Under the pieces are notes generated by a model. That model was given only the letters and a program-made list of their open reading frames with translations, was not told the origin of the DNA and did not search any database. A stretch of DNA of 64,000 nt from Pontibacter chinhatensis. GTDB taxonomy: Bacteria > Bacteroidota > Bacteroidia > Cytophagales > Hymenobacteraceae. Positions 1 through 9,406 of this stretch are shown one piece after another (positions within the stretch are counted from its first letter, which is position 1; each line of letters opens with the position of its first letter). Made by a program: the position numbers and the translations under genes. The stretch is from contig NZ_FOOT01000005.1 of assembly GCF_900113285.1 (NCBI RefSeq), positions 248,001-312,000 on the forward strand, read 5' to 3'.

Positions 1-720
1 GTTATACTTTTCTTTCTGGTTTATTGCTGTGTATTTTCTAGATATGTGTCAGGTATACTTTGTACTGTGATTTATACTTTATGCTTCCCCATTGCTGGCG
101 CGGGTTTGCAACCCGTGCCTTTCTATTTTCTCGGATTTGCAATCCGAGTGGCTTGGAAAGCCATACTTTTATACTTTGGCGATACTGCTATACTTGAGCT
201 ATACTTTATACTTTCGCTGGCGCGAGATTGTAGCTCGTGCCTTTTTATACTTTGAATTATACTTCCATAGCTCCTGCTTCCTTCTGCTTGAACCAAGCTA
301 TCCTTTTAAAACACCGTTCATCCTCTAGTTCCCACCAACCTGTTGTTGCATCTCTTGCATTCTGCCCTCCTAGGCCGGGAGGCCTCGTTTTCCCGCTCGG
401 CGCTGTGTTCCCTCCTGCCTCCGCTGCGCTTCGGCTGCCCTTAACGGGCACCGGATCTCACAAGGCGCCTCTCAGAAAAACTGGGAAGCAGTCCTATAGC
501 CGCGGCCCTTGCTGTCATCTCGACCTTCGGGAGAGATCTGAATAGAATTCCCTCCAGTTCTCTCTCGCTGCTCGAGATGACAAGAGTGTAGCAAGTATGA
601 ATTCCCTGCCTTAGCTAAGGAGGGGCCAGGGGTGGTTGGACCCGGTCCTACAAATCTCCCTCCCCTGTTTTTAGGGGAGGGCCGGGGAGCGGTAAAACTC
701 TCCCTCCCCTGACAAGAAAC
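1..720. repeat. Composite intergenic repeat, copy 1 (order A-B-D-C)
   Basis: No gene is supported in these 720 bases. They begin with a dense run of TATACTT (nine copies in the first 270 bases by eye). Module A palindromes lie at about 91-166 (gggtttgcaaccc, ggatttgcaatcc, tggcttggaaagcca) and 207-243. Module B, about 262-508, carries the diagnostic hairpin aggccgggaggcctcg at 372-387. Module D runs 513-582 with inverted ends TGTCATCTCGA/TCGAGATGACA. Module C is at about 605-646 (aaggaggggcc ... ggttggacccggt), followed by a GC-rich hairpin at 658-681 (CCCTCCCCT-N6-AGGGGAGGG) that could terminate the leftward ABC operon ending at 721. Short open frames here are repeat-derived. Confidence 0.8.
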
Positions 721-1899
721 TTACTCCTCATGCAGCGCTATGGCAGGGTGTATTTTAGCGGCTTGTCGGCTGGGGTAGAAGGCGCAGATAGTGGTAAGCA
801 GGTAGATGATGCCCACCGCACTCAGAAGCGCAATAAAGTATACTTCTGACTCTACCTGAAAGACCTGCAGGAGCGGAAACTGAACCGCAAAGAACACGCC
901 CAGCAGCAATCCGAACGTGGCCAGCACCAGCACTTCGCCGATGAACTGCCAGTAAATCTGAGAAGATGCCGCTCCCAGGGCTCTGCGCAGGCCTATCTCG
1001 CTGTTGCGGCGGCTGATGTTGTGCCACAGCACGCCAAACAAACCCAGCGCCACGTTAAAAATCAGGAAGCCACAAACCAGGCCCAGCGCTATAAGGGGCA
1101 CCAAAGCGAGCTTGGACTTATTCTGACGCATTTTCTCGAGCGTCGATACTTCCAATGTCCAGTTCTTGGCGACCTGGCCCAGCTGCCGGATCATCTTCTC
1201 CTCAAAGGCCACGCCTGTACCTGGCTTCACCCGAATGAGCATTTCGCCCCAGAACGCTCTCTCATTTTTTGCCGGAATTATGCGCTGGAAAAAGCTTGGT
1301 TCCTCAGCTGTATATTCGCTGGCGGGGCGGAAGTGCTCCACAACCCCTACCACCTGAAAGTTGCTGCTGTCGTTTTGTGGGAGCAGTTTTCCGAGCGGAC
1401 TTTCATCGCCGAACAGTTGCTGGCGCATCATCTCATTAATCACGATCGGGATGTGGTGTGATGCGTCATCTTCCTGACCAAACCAACGTCCCTGACTTAG
1501 CTCCATTTGCATCACGTCTTTGAAGTCGTCTTGTACCTCGAAGATGTTAGCCAATACCGTTTTGTTATTGTAGGTGACGTTGTTGTTCATTTGGCTGAAC
1601 GAAAAAGGCGCGTTGCTGCTGGTAAGCGCCGCAGCCTCTACCTCCGGCATACCTTTCACAAGTTGCAGCGCTTGGTCCATGTATTGGCGGTTTAGCGCAG
1701 TGGAGTCGAGTTCGGGGCGCATGGTCAGCAGCCACACTTGCTCGTACTTAAAGCCCAGCGGCTTGTTGTAGTTGCGGACGTTGTATACGATCAGGCTGAG
1801 CACCCCGAACAGCACCAGGAAACAGATGAAAATTTCGGTGATCAGCAGGAAGTTGCTTTTCTTCCGGTTCCAGATCAGTTTAAACAGATGGCGTATCAT
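721..1899 (-). CDS. ABC transporter permease, FtsX/MacB type (second of two)
   Basis: A 392-residue inner-membrane permease that would pair with the permease upstream and the ATPase at 3140-3841. A short cytoplasmic N-terminus precedes one membrane helix (about 15-40). A large periplasmic domain of about 210 residues follows (MacB_PCD-like), then three C-terminal helices. Between the first two of these is the loop with RRNSEIGLRRALGA, the FtsX-family coupling loop that contacts the ATPase. The start ATG overlaps the stop of the upstream permease by four bases (ATGA, 1896-1899), so the two are probably translationally coupled. Known relatives export macrolides, lipoproteins, peptides or act mechanically in the envelope; the substrate cannot be read from sequence. 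Confidence 0.88.
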   Translation of the reverse strand: MIRHLFKLIWNRKKSNFLLITEIFICFLVLFGVLSLIVYNVRNYNKPLGFKYEQVWLLTMRPELDSTALNRQYMDQALQLVKGMPEVEAAALTSSNAPFSFSQMNNNVTYNNKTVLANIFEVQDDFKDVMQMELSQGRWFGQEDDASHHIPIVINEMMRQQLFGDESPLGKLLPQNDSSNFQVVGVVEHFRPASEYTAEEPSFFQRIIPAKNERAFWGEMLIRVKPGTGVAFEEKMIRQLGQVAKNWTLEVSTLEKMRQNKSKLALVPLIALGLVCGFLIFNVALGLFGVLWHNISRRNSEIGLRRALGAASSQIYWQFIGEVLVLATFGLLLGVFFAVQFPLLQVFQVESEVYFIALLSAVGIIYLLTTICAFYPSRQAAKIHPAIALHEE

Positions 1900-3137
1900 T
1901 TTGAACCTCCTCTCAGTGCCTCTACGGCTTGTAAGCGTGACATCTTAAAAGCGGGGTATACCCCGGAAACCAATCCAAAAACAAGGCAGAGCAGCAAGCC
2001 TACCCCAAAGATGCGCAGGTTCAGGCTCAGGTCTGCGTAAACGATAATCCCGCTATCGTTAATGAGCCACAGCACCAGGGCAGACAGTACAAAGCCCAGT
2101 AAACCGCCCAGCAGCGTCAGGAAGACGTTCTCAACCAGAAACTGGCCGATGATAGTGGAGGAGGAGGCGCCGAAAGCCTTGCGCACCCCGATTTCTGAGG
2201 AGCGCTCCATAATGCGGCTGATGTTGATGTTTACCAAGTTAATGGCTGGCAGCAGCATGAATAGCAACGCAAGTCCTGCGAGCAGGCCATACACGATGCC
2301 CACACCAGTTTCTTTCCCGTTGCCTAAGAAAGTGCGCGTTACGCTCTCCAGAAAAGTATCCGGGTAAGAGTGTAGTGTAACCCCTTTTTCAGGGCGTTGG
2401 CGCTCCACTTCGGCCATCATCGTGTCATATTCCTTTTTAATCTGCGGGATATCCGAAGCCTTTGCGGCTTTGATGGTGGCGAAGTATGTACCGTGCAGCC
2501 CCGGTTTGTTAAAGTCCTGGCTCTTGAGTGAGATGGGCACCCACACATCGGCATAGGAGTGCAGGCGCAGCACGGGCACATCCTCCACCACACCCACTAC
2601 TTTATACTTTACCTGGTCTACTTCTATGTACTGCCCCAGGGCCTGAGCATCTCCAAAGTAACTTTTGCGGGTGTTTTCGTTTATCACGGCTACGCGGTTA
2701 GCGCTTTTCACGTCCTGCTGCCCGAAAGCGGCTCCTTCCACGAAGTTAAAATCGAGGATATCCCAGAACTCCTGGTCGGTATACTTGATATCAAGAGCCA
2801 GTTTGCGGTTGTTGATGTAGCTGTTGACCTGGAAGAACATGGAGTTGATGGATACCTTTTCTGGCGTTTGCAGTGTGCGCACGTGGCGATCGAGGAAGTG
2901 GTAGCTCAACGGTCCGCTTCTCGAGTGGCCTTCCTGTATCTCCTCGCGCATCATGTTCACGAAAAGCAGTTTGTCCGTTTCGCGCTCCGGCATTTGCGGC
3001 CCGAAAGTATGGTCGAAGAGGGAGGTGGCTACCACCAGCACCATCAGGGTAAAGCTGATGCCGAAGAGGCTGATGAAGGTGAAGAACTTGCGTCGCAAGA
3101 GCACCTTCCAGGCTATTTTAAGGTAATTCTTCAGCAT
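1896..3137 (-). CDS. ABC transporter permease, FtsX/MacB type (first of two)
   Basis: A 413-residue permease with the MacB/FtsX layout: N-terminal membrane helix (about 20-42), a periplasmic core of about 240 residues, and three C-terminal helices. The coupling segment RSSEIGVRKAFGAS sits at the start of the C-terminal membrane part. The C-terminus (YPAFKMSRLQAVEALRGG) is typical of the family. It starts two bases after the stop of the ATPase gene and overlaps the next permease by four bases, so the three genes read as one transcription unit. Two different permease genes suggest a heterodimeric transporter, as in several Bacteroidota MacB-like systems. Confidence 0.9.
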   Translation of the reverse strand: MLKNYLKIAWKVLLRRKFFTFISLFGISFTLMVLVVATSLFDHTFGPQMPERETDKLLFVNMMREEIQEGHSRSGPLSYHFLDRHVRTLQTPEKVSINSMFFQVNSYINNRKLALDIKYTDQEFWDILDFNFVEGAAFGQQDVKSANRVAVINENTRKSYFGDAQALGQYIEVDQVKYKVVGVVEDVPVLRLHSYADVWVPISLKSQDFNKPGLHGTYFATIKAAKASDIPQIKKEYDTMMAEVERQRPEKGVTLHSYPDTFLESVTRTFLGNGKETGVGIVYGLLAGLALLFMLLPAINLVNINISRIMERSSEIGVRKAFGASSSTIIGQFLVENVFLTLLGGLLGFVLSALVLWLINDSGIIVYADLSLNLRIFGVGLLLCLVFGLVSGVYPAFKMSRLQAVEALRGGSK

Positions 3138-3139
3138 GG

Positions 3140-3841
3140 CTATACTTGTTGAAGGTTGGCAAACACCTTGGCGTCAGACACCTGCTGCCCGTCAAAGAAG
3201 CGCACCAGACGCTCGGTTTTCTGGGCCATGTTCTCGTCGTGCGTCACCATCACGATGGTGGTGCCATCCACCCGGTTTAAATCCAGAAGGATGTTCATGA
3301 TTTCCTCACCCATCACCGAGTCCAGGTTACCGGTAGGCTCGTCGGCCAGTATAATTTGCGGCTGGCCTATAAGAGCGCGGGCAATAGCCACGCGCTGGCG
3401 CTGTCCGCCGGAAAGCTGCGTGGGGTAGTGTTTGGTGCGGGCGCTGAGGCCTACTTTCTCCAGGGCGGTTTTGGCGAGTCTGGTGCGCTCGGAGGCGGAA
3501 ATGCCGTTGCGGTAGAGCAGGGGAAGCTCCACGTTGTCAAGCACGCTCAGGTCGTTTACCAGGTGGTAGCTCTGGAAAACAAACCCGATTTTCTCATTGC
3601 GGATGTGCGCCAGTTCCTTGTCTTTGTAGCTGGTGATGGTATGTCCGTCTATTTCCACGGTGCCCTGGGTTGGCACGTCCAGCAGGCCCATGATGTTGAG
3701 CAGCGTGGATTTGCCGCAGCCCGAAGGCCCCATGATGGAGAGGAATTCGCCTTTGGGAACCAGCAGGTTCACGTGCTGCAGGGCCACCGTCTCGATAGAC
3801 TTGGTTTGGTAGACCTTTTCGATGTTTGATAGCGTGATCAT
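3140..3841 (-). CDS. ABC transporter ATP-binding protein (MacB/LolD-like)
   Basis: A 233-residue stand-alone ATPase, the usual length for the LolD/MacB ATPase class. Visible motifs in order are Walker A GPSGCGKST near residue 40, the ABC signature LSGGQRQRVAIARAL near 143, Walker B IILADEPTGNLDS and the H-loop THDE near 200. It would power the two permeases immediately downstream (2-base gap, then a 4-base overlap). Upstream lies a TolC gene, but a 566-base block holding composite repeat copy 2 separates them, so co-transcription with TolC and HlyD is uncertain. Confidence 0.93.
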   Translation of the reverse strand: MITLSNIEKVYQTKSIETVALQHVNLLVPKGEFLSIMGPSGCGKSTLLNIMGLLDVPTQGTVEIDGHTITSYKDKELAHIRNEKIGFVFQSYHLVNDLSVLDNVELPLLYRNGISASERTRLAKTALEKVGLSARTKHYPTQLSGGQRQRVAIARALIGQPQIILADEPTGNLDSVMGEEIMNILLDLNRVDGTTIVMVTHDENMAQKTERLVRFFDGQQVSDAKVFANLQQV

Positions 3842-3884
3842 AGTTTTAAATATAATGTCTTTTGATTTTTATGGTGATTCAGTG

Positions 3885-4398
3885 TTTTATCATCTCTAAT
3901 TGCTGGCGCAAGTCTTCAGACTTGTGTCCTATGATGATGTCAAGTTTGTAACTTGACTGGCTTGAAAAGCCATACTTGCTTCGGCTATACTTTTATCCTT
4001 GGCGATTTATAATTCGGTTTATACTTTCATAGCCCCTGCTTCCCGCAACTTGACATAAGCTATCCTTTCTAGCCACCGTTCATCCTCCAGCCCCACAAGC
4101 GGCTCGTTTCATCTCTGGCTTTGGCTCCCTCAAGGCCGGGAGGCCTCGTCCTGGGGGTAGGGGCCCTCGATAAGGGCATCGCGCTGCTTTCGCTTCCTGC
4201 CCTCGTGCCTCGGGCTGCCTCGCTTACGCTCGTCACCGGAACCTCTCGAGGCGCTCAACCCAAGGACTGGGAACAAGTTCGATAGCCGCTGCTTTGAAAC
4301 TTGAACCAAAGTCCCCCTTCGAAGGGGGTAGGGGGATGACAATCGCCTGCCCAAAGCTCCCCTCCTTAGACAAGGAGGGGTAGGGGTGGTTGGATATA
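3885..4398. repeat. Composite intergenic repeat, copy 2 (A-B-C, no D)
   Basis: Fills nearly all of the 566-base gap 3842-4407. Module A at about 3899-3975 has caagtcttcagacttg, caagtttgtaacttg and tggcttgaaaagcca. Module B is about 4033-4292 with aggccgggaggcctcg at 4133-4148. A C-like hairpin tcccccttcgaaggggg is at about 4312-4328, and module C at about 4356-4396 (cctccttagacaaggagg then gggtggttgga). There is no module D. The block lies between two same-strand genes of one presumed exporter operon, with no obvious promoter for the ATPase. Confidence 0.8.
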
Positions 4399-4407
4399 TA
4401 CCTCTGC

Positions 4408-5889
4408 TCATAACTCCTCCTGCGCCTCCACCACAATCGGTTCCTGTTTCTCGAAATCATAAAGCGTCAGTTGTCTTAAAGTATAATGTGCTTCCCAGAA
4501 CTCGCTGAGCGAGGCGATGTAAGCGCGGCGGGCCTGGTCTTTCTCTGCCAGGGCGATGTTCAGTTCTGTGATGCTGATGCGGCCGATCAGAAAGGTGTTC
4601 TTGGCGATTTCATAGCGTTCGGCGGCAATGGCGTCTGCTTCTGCCGTGGTGCTGATGCGGGTTTTCAAGGTGTTGTATTGGTTCACCTGCGTCAGCACAG
4701 CCTGCTCAAAGTTGGTTTCTTCCTGGCTGATGGTATACTCTACCAGCTTCTGGTTCAGCTGCGCCACCTTAGTAACTGAGCGCTGGCGACCCCAGTCGAG
4801 GATGGGCATGGTAAAGCCGATGCGGGCGCGCTGCTGGTTGTCTGGCCGGTCATAGATATCGCTGAAGGCAACACCCTGGTTAGTGAGGCCGAAGGTGGCA
4901 AACAGGCTGGCGTTAAACCCGTTGTCACCGCGGGCTTTGGCTATCAGGCTTTCAGCTTCCAGTATCCTGCGCCGGAAGTTTATACTTTCCTTGCGGTTTT
5001 TCTTTGCCTCGGCCAGGGCTACTGCGGCTGCCACGGTGGTTTCGGGTATACTTTCGGGCACGTGCAGGCTGAACTGGGTGTCGTCTTTCAGACCGAGGTA
5101 GTTGCGCAGGGCCAGCGCCGCTGTCTGGGCATCCAGGTCGGCCTGCGCCAGCGCCAGGTCTGAGTTGAGGACCGCCAGGCGCAGCTGCAGCAAGTCGTTT
5201 TTGGAGAGGCGGCCGAGGTTATACTTTTCCTGCGCCACCTGGTATAGCGTATCGTTGTTAGCCAGGTTCTTGGCGGCTATACTTTGATTGGCCTGTGCCA
5301 GCAGCAAATCAAAGTATAAACCAGTGGCTTTCACGGCTATACTTTCCCTGTCCTCCACATACTGCTTCTGGGCCTCCTCGTAGCGCAGCGGCTCTATCTT
5401 CTTGTTCCAGCTCAGGGCGTTGTAGGCAAACAGCGGTTGCTCCAACCCGATAATGGCCGGGTTGCCGTTGTAACGGGTCTGGTCACGGTCAAAGTCGTCG
5501 AAGCGCTGCATGAGCGAGGTCACGAACACCTTGCCGCCGGTCGGGCTGATCACCTGGCTCAGCGTCAGGCCCAAATCTGTGTTGTTGATGGAAACGGGTT
5601 TAAACTCCGTAGTGCCGTCTGGTTGCGTAACGGGGGTAATCGTGCGGCTGAAATCGGGCAACGTACCTTCCAAACTGAGCTGCGGCCTGTACTCCGATTT
5701 CACGCTGCGCCATTTCCAATAGCTGTTTTCCCGGGTCGTCTCCACCTGCAGCGCCTCTGCCGACTGCGCCTGCGCCAAAGCAATCACCTCCTGCAGGCTC
5801 AGTTGCCGGGTGTCAGGCTGTGCTATACTTTGGACGCAGTGCAGGGCAAACACTACAAACAGTAAACAGTATGGGTAATGCTTTTTCAT
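4408..5889 (-). CDS. TolC family outer-membrane channel (exporter 1)
   Basis: A 493-residue protein with a signal peptide (about residues 1-23, ending SIAQ) and long heptad-rich helical stretches with the two-fold repeat of the outer-membrane efflux protein (OEP) family. It would form the outer-membrane duct for the HlyD adaptor upstream and the MacB-like ABC transporter downstream. The gene is dense in the genome motif: I count eight AAGTATA/TATACTT, mostly read as Ser-Ile in AGT-ATA (ESIPE, ESINF, RESIAV, QSIAAK). It follows the adaptor gene after 138 bases. The C-terminal stop lies just outside composite repeat copy 2. Confidence 0.9.
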   Translation of the reverse strand: MKKHYPYCLLFVVFALHCVQSIAQPDTRQLSLQEVIALAQAQSAEALQVETTRENSYWKWRSVKSEYRPQLSLEGTLPDFSRTITPVTQPDGTTEFKPVSINNTDLGLTLSQVISPTGGKVFVTSLMQRFDDFDRDQTRYNGNPAIIGLEQPLFAYNALSWNKKIEPLRYEEAQKQYVEDRESIAVKATGLYFDLLLAQANQSIAAKNLANNDTLYQVAQEKYNLGRLSKNDLLQLRLAVLNSDLALAQADLDAQTAALALRNYLGLKDDTQFSLHVPESIPETTVAAAVALAEAKKNRKESINFRRRILEAESLIAKARGDNGFNASLFATFGLTNQGVAFSDIYDRPDNQQRARIGFTMPILDWGRQRSVTKVAQLNQKLVEYTISQEETNFEQAVLTQVNQYNTLKTRISTTAEADAIAAERYEIAKNTFLIGRISITELNIALAEKDQARRAYIASLSEFWEAHYTLRQLTLYDFEKQEPIVVEAQEEL

Positions 5890-6027
5890 AGTTTCAGTTT
5901 AAGCGTATCAGGTAGCATGTATCAAGTATCATGATTTCTTGAGTTGTAAATCTGTGGTTTTATACTTTAGGCTTGCGCTTCTGAGAACCGAATCGAGCAA
6001 CGTGTGTCATCCTGTTTGATTCGCATC

Positions 6028-7272
6028 TTACTTCAGCCGCACTTTCTGCACGTGCTCAAAGTCTTTCATATCAGAGATGACCACCACATCGCCCGGCTGC
6101 ACACCGTTTTCCAGTTCCACAAAATCCGTGTTGCTCATGCCGGTGCGGGCCGGCACCTGTACCAGCGCATCCTCGCGCAGCACAAACACATTGTCGGGAG
6201 AGCCGCTGTTGAAGTAGGGACCATTTTTCACGCGCAGGGCGTCGTTTTTGCTGGCAGTCGTCACAAAGAGGTCCACGCGGAGGCTGGGGCGGAGTAACTG
6301 GTGACTTTTCTCCTCCAGGGCCACATAAAACGTCACGGTGCCGTTCTTTACCGAAGGTTCGATGGCCACAATGCTGCCTTTCAGGTCGGTGTTGTTGATG
6401 CGGGCAATGGCGTCGCCGCCCACGTGCAACTGGTCGGCAAAGGCATCCGAAATGCTGGCCTGCACCCGGAAGCTGCTCAAATCGGCCAGTCGGGCAATCA
6501 CCTCGCCGGCGTTCACGCTGCTGCCAACCTCGCTTTTCACCCAGGTAACCACGCCTGGACGGGTGGCGCGTACTTCGGCCTGCTGCATCTTGCGCTCCAG
6601 TTCCTCCAGCGAGCGGCCGTTCATCGCCAACGTATAGCTTAGTTCCTGCTCGTCGGCTCGTAGCAGTTTGCGCTCGCTTTCGATGTCCTGCTCCAGCTGC
6701 GCCAGCTCCTGCTGCGCGATTTTCAGTTTCAGCTCTGCCTGTTTTACCTGCTCCTGGGTGCCGCCGCCAATCTTTAGCAGGTACTGCTCGTCCTCCAGCT
6801 GCGCCTGCAGGCTCCTCACGTTCATGCGCTTAATTGCCAACTGCGACTCCAGGCTGTTGAGTTTTTTGTCCAGTTGCAGGCGCATCTGCACGCTTTTGTG
6901 CTGGTTCAGCTGCTGCTCGTCTTTCAGTTTGTCGTAGGCCAGTTGGGTGAAGGAGCGGTCGAGGAGGAGCACTTGGTCGCCGGGCTTTACCTGCTCGCCG
7001 GCATTGCGCACCACCTGCTCGATGCGCGCCTGGATGGGACTCGTGATAGCCTGCTCATGCTCCGGCACCACCACGCCCGATGCGCTCAGGGTAGCTACTA
7101 CCGGACCACGCTCCACCATGGCGGTGCGTACCTCGCTGCGGCTGATGCCCGGCGCCAGCAGGTTTCTGATCCCGAAGATGGCTGCCAGCACCAGGGCCGC
7201 GGCTATACTTACCTGCCAGATGCGCTTGCGTCGGTTAGCTTGTTTGGTAGCGGCTGATAATTCACGATCCAT
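6028..7272 (-). CDS. HlyD/MacA-type periplasmic adaptor subunit
   Basis: A 414-residue membrane-fusion protein. One N-terminal helix (about 19-38) anchors it. A split biotinyl-lipoyl domain follows (QAITSPIQARIEQVVRNAG near 74, RATRPGVVTWV near 230), separated by a long coiled-coil hairpin (about 110-215, rich in Leu, Gln, Glu and Lys), then a beta-barrel domain and a C-terminal proximal domain. It probably bridges TolC (4408-5889) and the MacB-like ABC transporter. It is the first gene of this minus-strand group. The upstream 257 bases to the divergent nuclease-like gene presumably hold its promoter; I see no clear -7 box for it. Confidence 0.9.
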   Translation of the reverse strand: MDRELSAATKQANRRKRIWQVSIAAALVLAAIFGIRNLLAPGISRSEVRTAMVERGPVVATLSASGVVVPEHEQAITSPIQARIEQVVRNAGEQVKPGDQVLLLDRSFTQLAYDKLKDEQQLNQHKSVQMRLQLDKKLNSLESQLAIKRMNVRSLQAQLEDEQYLLKIGGGTQEQVKQAELKLKIAQQELAQLEQDIESERKLLRADEQELSYTLAMNGRSLEELERKMQQAEVRATRPGVVTWVKSEVGSSVNAGEVIARLADLSSFRVQASISDAFADQLHVGGDAIARINNTDLKGSIVAIEPSVKNGTVTFYVALEEKSHQLLRPSLRVDLFVTTASKNDALRVKNGPYFNSGSPDNVFVLREDALVQVPARTGMSNTDFVELENGVQPGDVVVISDMKDFEHVQKVRLK

Positions 7273-7477
7273 AGTCTTATTTTATACTTGCTCGTGAGGG
7301 TATAGCCAATTTAGATGCCAGTAATGTAAGTTGTTGATTATTAGTGTTTTGTGTGCTATAATATTGATTTTAAGGCTTTTGTAGGTGTTCAGTATTGAAC
7401 AGTTTGTGCGGTTTTGGGAGGGGGGAGGTAATAATTTTATTGTATTTTTAGTATACAGGTAGACAATTTTTGCTACT

Positions 7478-7485
7478 TAAGTTTG
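7478..7485 (+). promoter_or_regulatory. Candidate -7 promoter box for the PD-(D/E)XK gene
   Basis: TAAGTTTG matches the Bacteroidota -7 consensus TAnnTTTG and lies 44 bases before the ATG at 7530. No convincing -33 TTG is present at the right spacing. Confidence 0.4.
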
Positions 7486-7529
7486 AAAATTGAAATGAGG
7501 AGTACCAAATTATAAAATGATGTATACTA

Positions 7530-9260
7530 ATGAGGATTGTCGCTGCACCCACATATAGGCATATTTTTGATGAGCCAGCCCCACAATTAACCGAACTGTT
7601 AAAAGATATTCCTACCAAAGTAATTATAGGGGTTGTTTCAGTCATAAATGCTGAACTCTATCTGAAAGCTGAAGAACCTGAGACCCATAAGAAGATACTG
7701 GATTTTTTGCTCTTTAGGCAGAATCAAAAAACAAAACGACTCATAATTGAAAGAATATATGCAAATGCAGTTAATTCAGAAGGTGCAGGGATTGCAATTT
7801 TTTCTACACATTTACTACTTGAGTTTCTGCATCATTCATTGTTGCATTATTATGAAAATGAACAATTTATTGACACCAACCCCACTCAAGAACTCTCAAT
7901 TTTCAAAGCATACTTTTTGATTGCCGAAAAAGTAAATGCAAGAACGAAGCTAACAAAGGAAACAAACTCTCATCTTGATTATTATAGAAGAAATACTTGG
8001 CCTACTCACATCAATCAAATAGAAATAAATGATCGAATAAATTACCTGAACTCAATGGTTCGATCGAAATGCTTTTTTGATTTCTTAGAATATGATTCAA
8101 AGTTTTCAAATTACGTTTCCAGTTTTCTTCAACAACACCAATTTAAAGATTCCTGGTCATACATTTTTACTTTGGTACAGACAATTCAAATTTCTCATCA
8201 GACTGAAGAGGAATCTAGATTTGCTCCATTTTATATTAACATAGATATAAGTAACTATACTTTCCTTGATGAATTATGCCTTGATCCTAAATCTTATTCA
8301 GAACAATTTATTGAAGGAAAAAGGAATTATGACGGCTTCAAGGATAAACCCCTAATTAAGTTTGGTGCTAAAAGCTACTTGGTAATTGATTGGAATTTAT
8401 TGGCTAATAAACTTTACAACGGACTTATTTATGATTTTTTTAGTAGATCTGGGATAGCTCAAGAACCTAGTTTCAAGAACACTAAATCTCCTTTCATCGC
8501 ATTCAAGAAGTTCATTAGTGAATATTCAATTGAAAACTACCTATTCAAAAGATTGATAAGTTCTATTTTTAAAGGCACATATTCCACACCATATTTTAGT
8601 GATCAAGCAGGTCAAGGATTACCAGATGCTTACATCCGGGTAGGAAAGAGAATATTTATTTTTGAAATTAAGGATGCATTTTTCCCAACCCAAGCAGTTG
8701 AATCATATAACTATGACCAAATAGTATCTAAGATAGATGAGAAGTATAACACTGATAAGAAAGGTACAGGTCAGCTAATCAAACACTTCTTAAGGTTAAG
8801 AGAAAAGCCATTCGAACCATCATCTTATTCAAAACTAAAGCTAAAGACCAGAAACCTGGTAATTTATCCCATAATCATCTACACTGATACCTTTTTTAGT
8901 TTACCAGGAGTTATGCTCTACCTTCAGCAACGGCTTAGAGAAAGAATAACACAAGAGGGAATGGATAAAGATTTTCAGCAAATTAAAAGCCTCTCCTTTT
9001 TTAATATAGACTTTCTAATTGAGAACTTGGATTTGTTGCAAAAGAAAGAAAATTCTCTGGACAGAATAATTGATTATGTGCTAAGGGAAATAACAAAAAG
9101 AGAGAAGAGGTATGAAAGGAAAAGAAAGATACGTGATTTGCTAGATTGGAAAGATAACTTTGAAATAATTGCTTCTAAAATGCTTGATTTAAAAGTATCT
9201 AGAGATTACGTACGAACAATTTTTAACGAGCTAGACCTAAATCAAAAAGGAGTTGATTAA
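7530..9260 (+). CDS. Uncharacterised protein with a PD-(D/E)XK nuclease motif
   Basis: A 576-residue protein I do not recognise as a named family. A plausible PD-(D/E)XK catalytic core is visible: GLPDAYIRVGKRIFIFEIKDA places Pro365-Asp366 one beta hairpin before Glu379-Ile-Lys381. It is followed by a helix with Gln (GTGQL, about 412-416) and a strand VIYPIIIYTD. The N-terminal 350 residues are helical with no motif I can name; the C-terminus is highly charged (KREKRYERKRK). No membrane segment or signal is seen. Base composition is much more AT-rich than all neighbours and only two AAGTATA-type motifs occur in 1.7 kb, so recent transfer is likely. It stands alone, with no partner gene. A defence or DNA-processing role is possible but unproven. 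Confidence 0.6.
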   Translation: MRIVAAPTYRHIFDEPAPQLTELLKDIPTKVIIGVVSVINAELYLKAEEPETHKKILDFLLFRQNQKTKRLIIERIYANAVNSEGAGIAIFSTHLLLEFLHHSLLHYYENEQFIDTNPTQELSIFKAYFLIAEKVNARTKLTKETNSHLDYYRRNTWPTHINQIEINDRINYLNSMVRSKCFFDFLEYDSKFSNYVSSFLQQHQFKDSWSYIFTLVQTIQISHQTEEESRFAPFYINIDISNYTFLDELCLDPKSYSEQFIEGKRNYDGFKDKPLIKFGAKSYLVIDWNLLANKLYNGLIYDFFSRSGIAQEPSFKNTKSPFIAFKKFISEYSIENYLFKRLISSIFKGTYSTPYFSDQAGQGLPDAYIRVGKRIFIFEIKDAFFPTQAVESYNYDQIVSKIDEKYNTDKKGTGQLIKHFLRLREKPFEPSSYSKLKLKTRNLVIYPIIIYTDTFFSLPGVMLYLQQRLRERITQEGMDKDFQQIKSLSFFNIDFLIENLDLLQKKENSLDRIIDYVLREITKREKRYERKRKIRDLLDWKDNFEIIASKMLDLKVSRDYVRTIFNELDLNQKGVD

Positions 9261-9406
9261 TTTTTAGATAGCTCAAACGGTATATGTCGATCCTAGTATA
9301 ATCTAAACCCTATCTTTGAGCCTCCATACTTTCCCCTCAGTTATGCTTCCTCTAAAAATCATAGTATAACCGTATACTTTACACATCAACCTAAACCTAA
9401 GAAACT

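Noticed and set aside
257..451. A conserved peptide (LED-E-R...RIAWF...EAGA) can be read from module B in copies 1, 3, 4 and 8
   Set aside because: The same frame is interrupted by stops in other copies (copies 5 and 6), start sites differ, and changes respect stem pairing rather than codons. It is a by-product of a structured DNA/RNA repeat.
46..545. Several overlapping open frames of 60-100 codons in the first 550 bases
   Set aside because: All lie within composite repeat copy 1, are rich in Tyr-Thr-Leu from the TATACTT motif, and have no family features.
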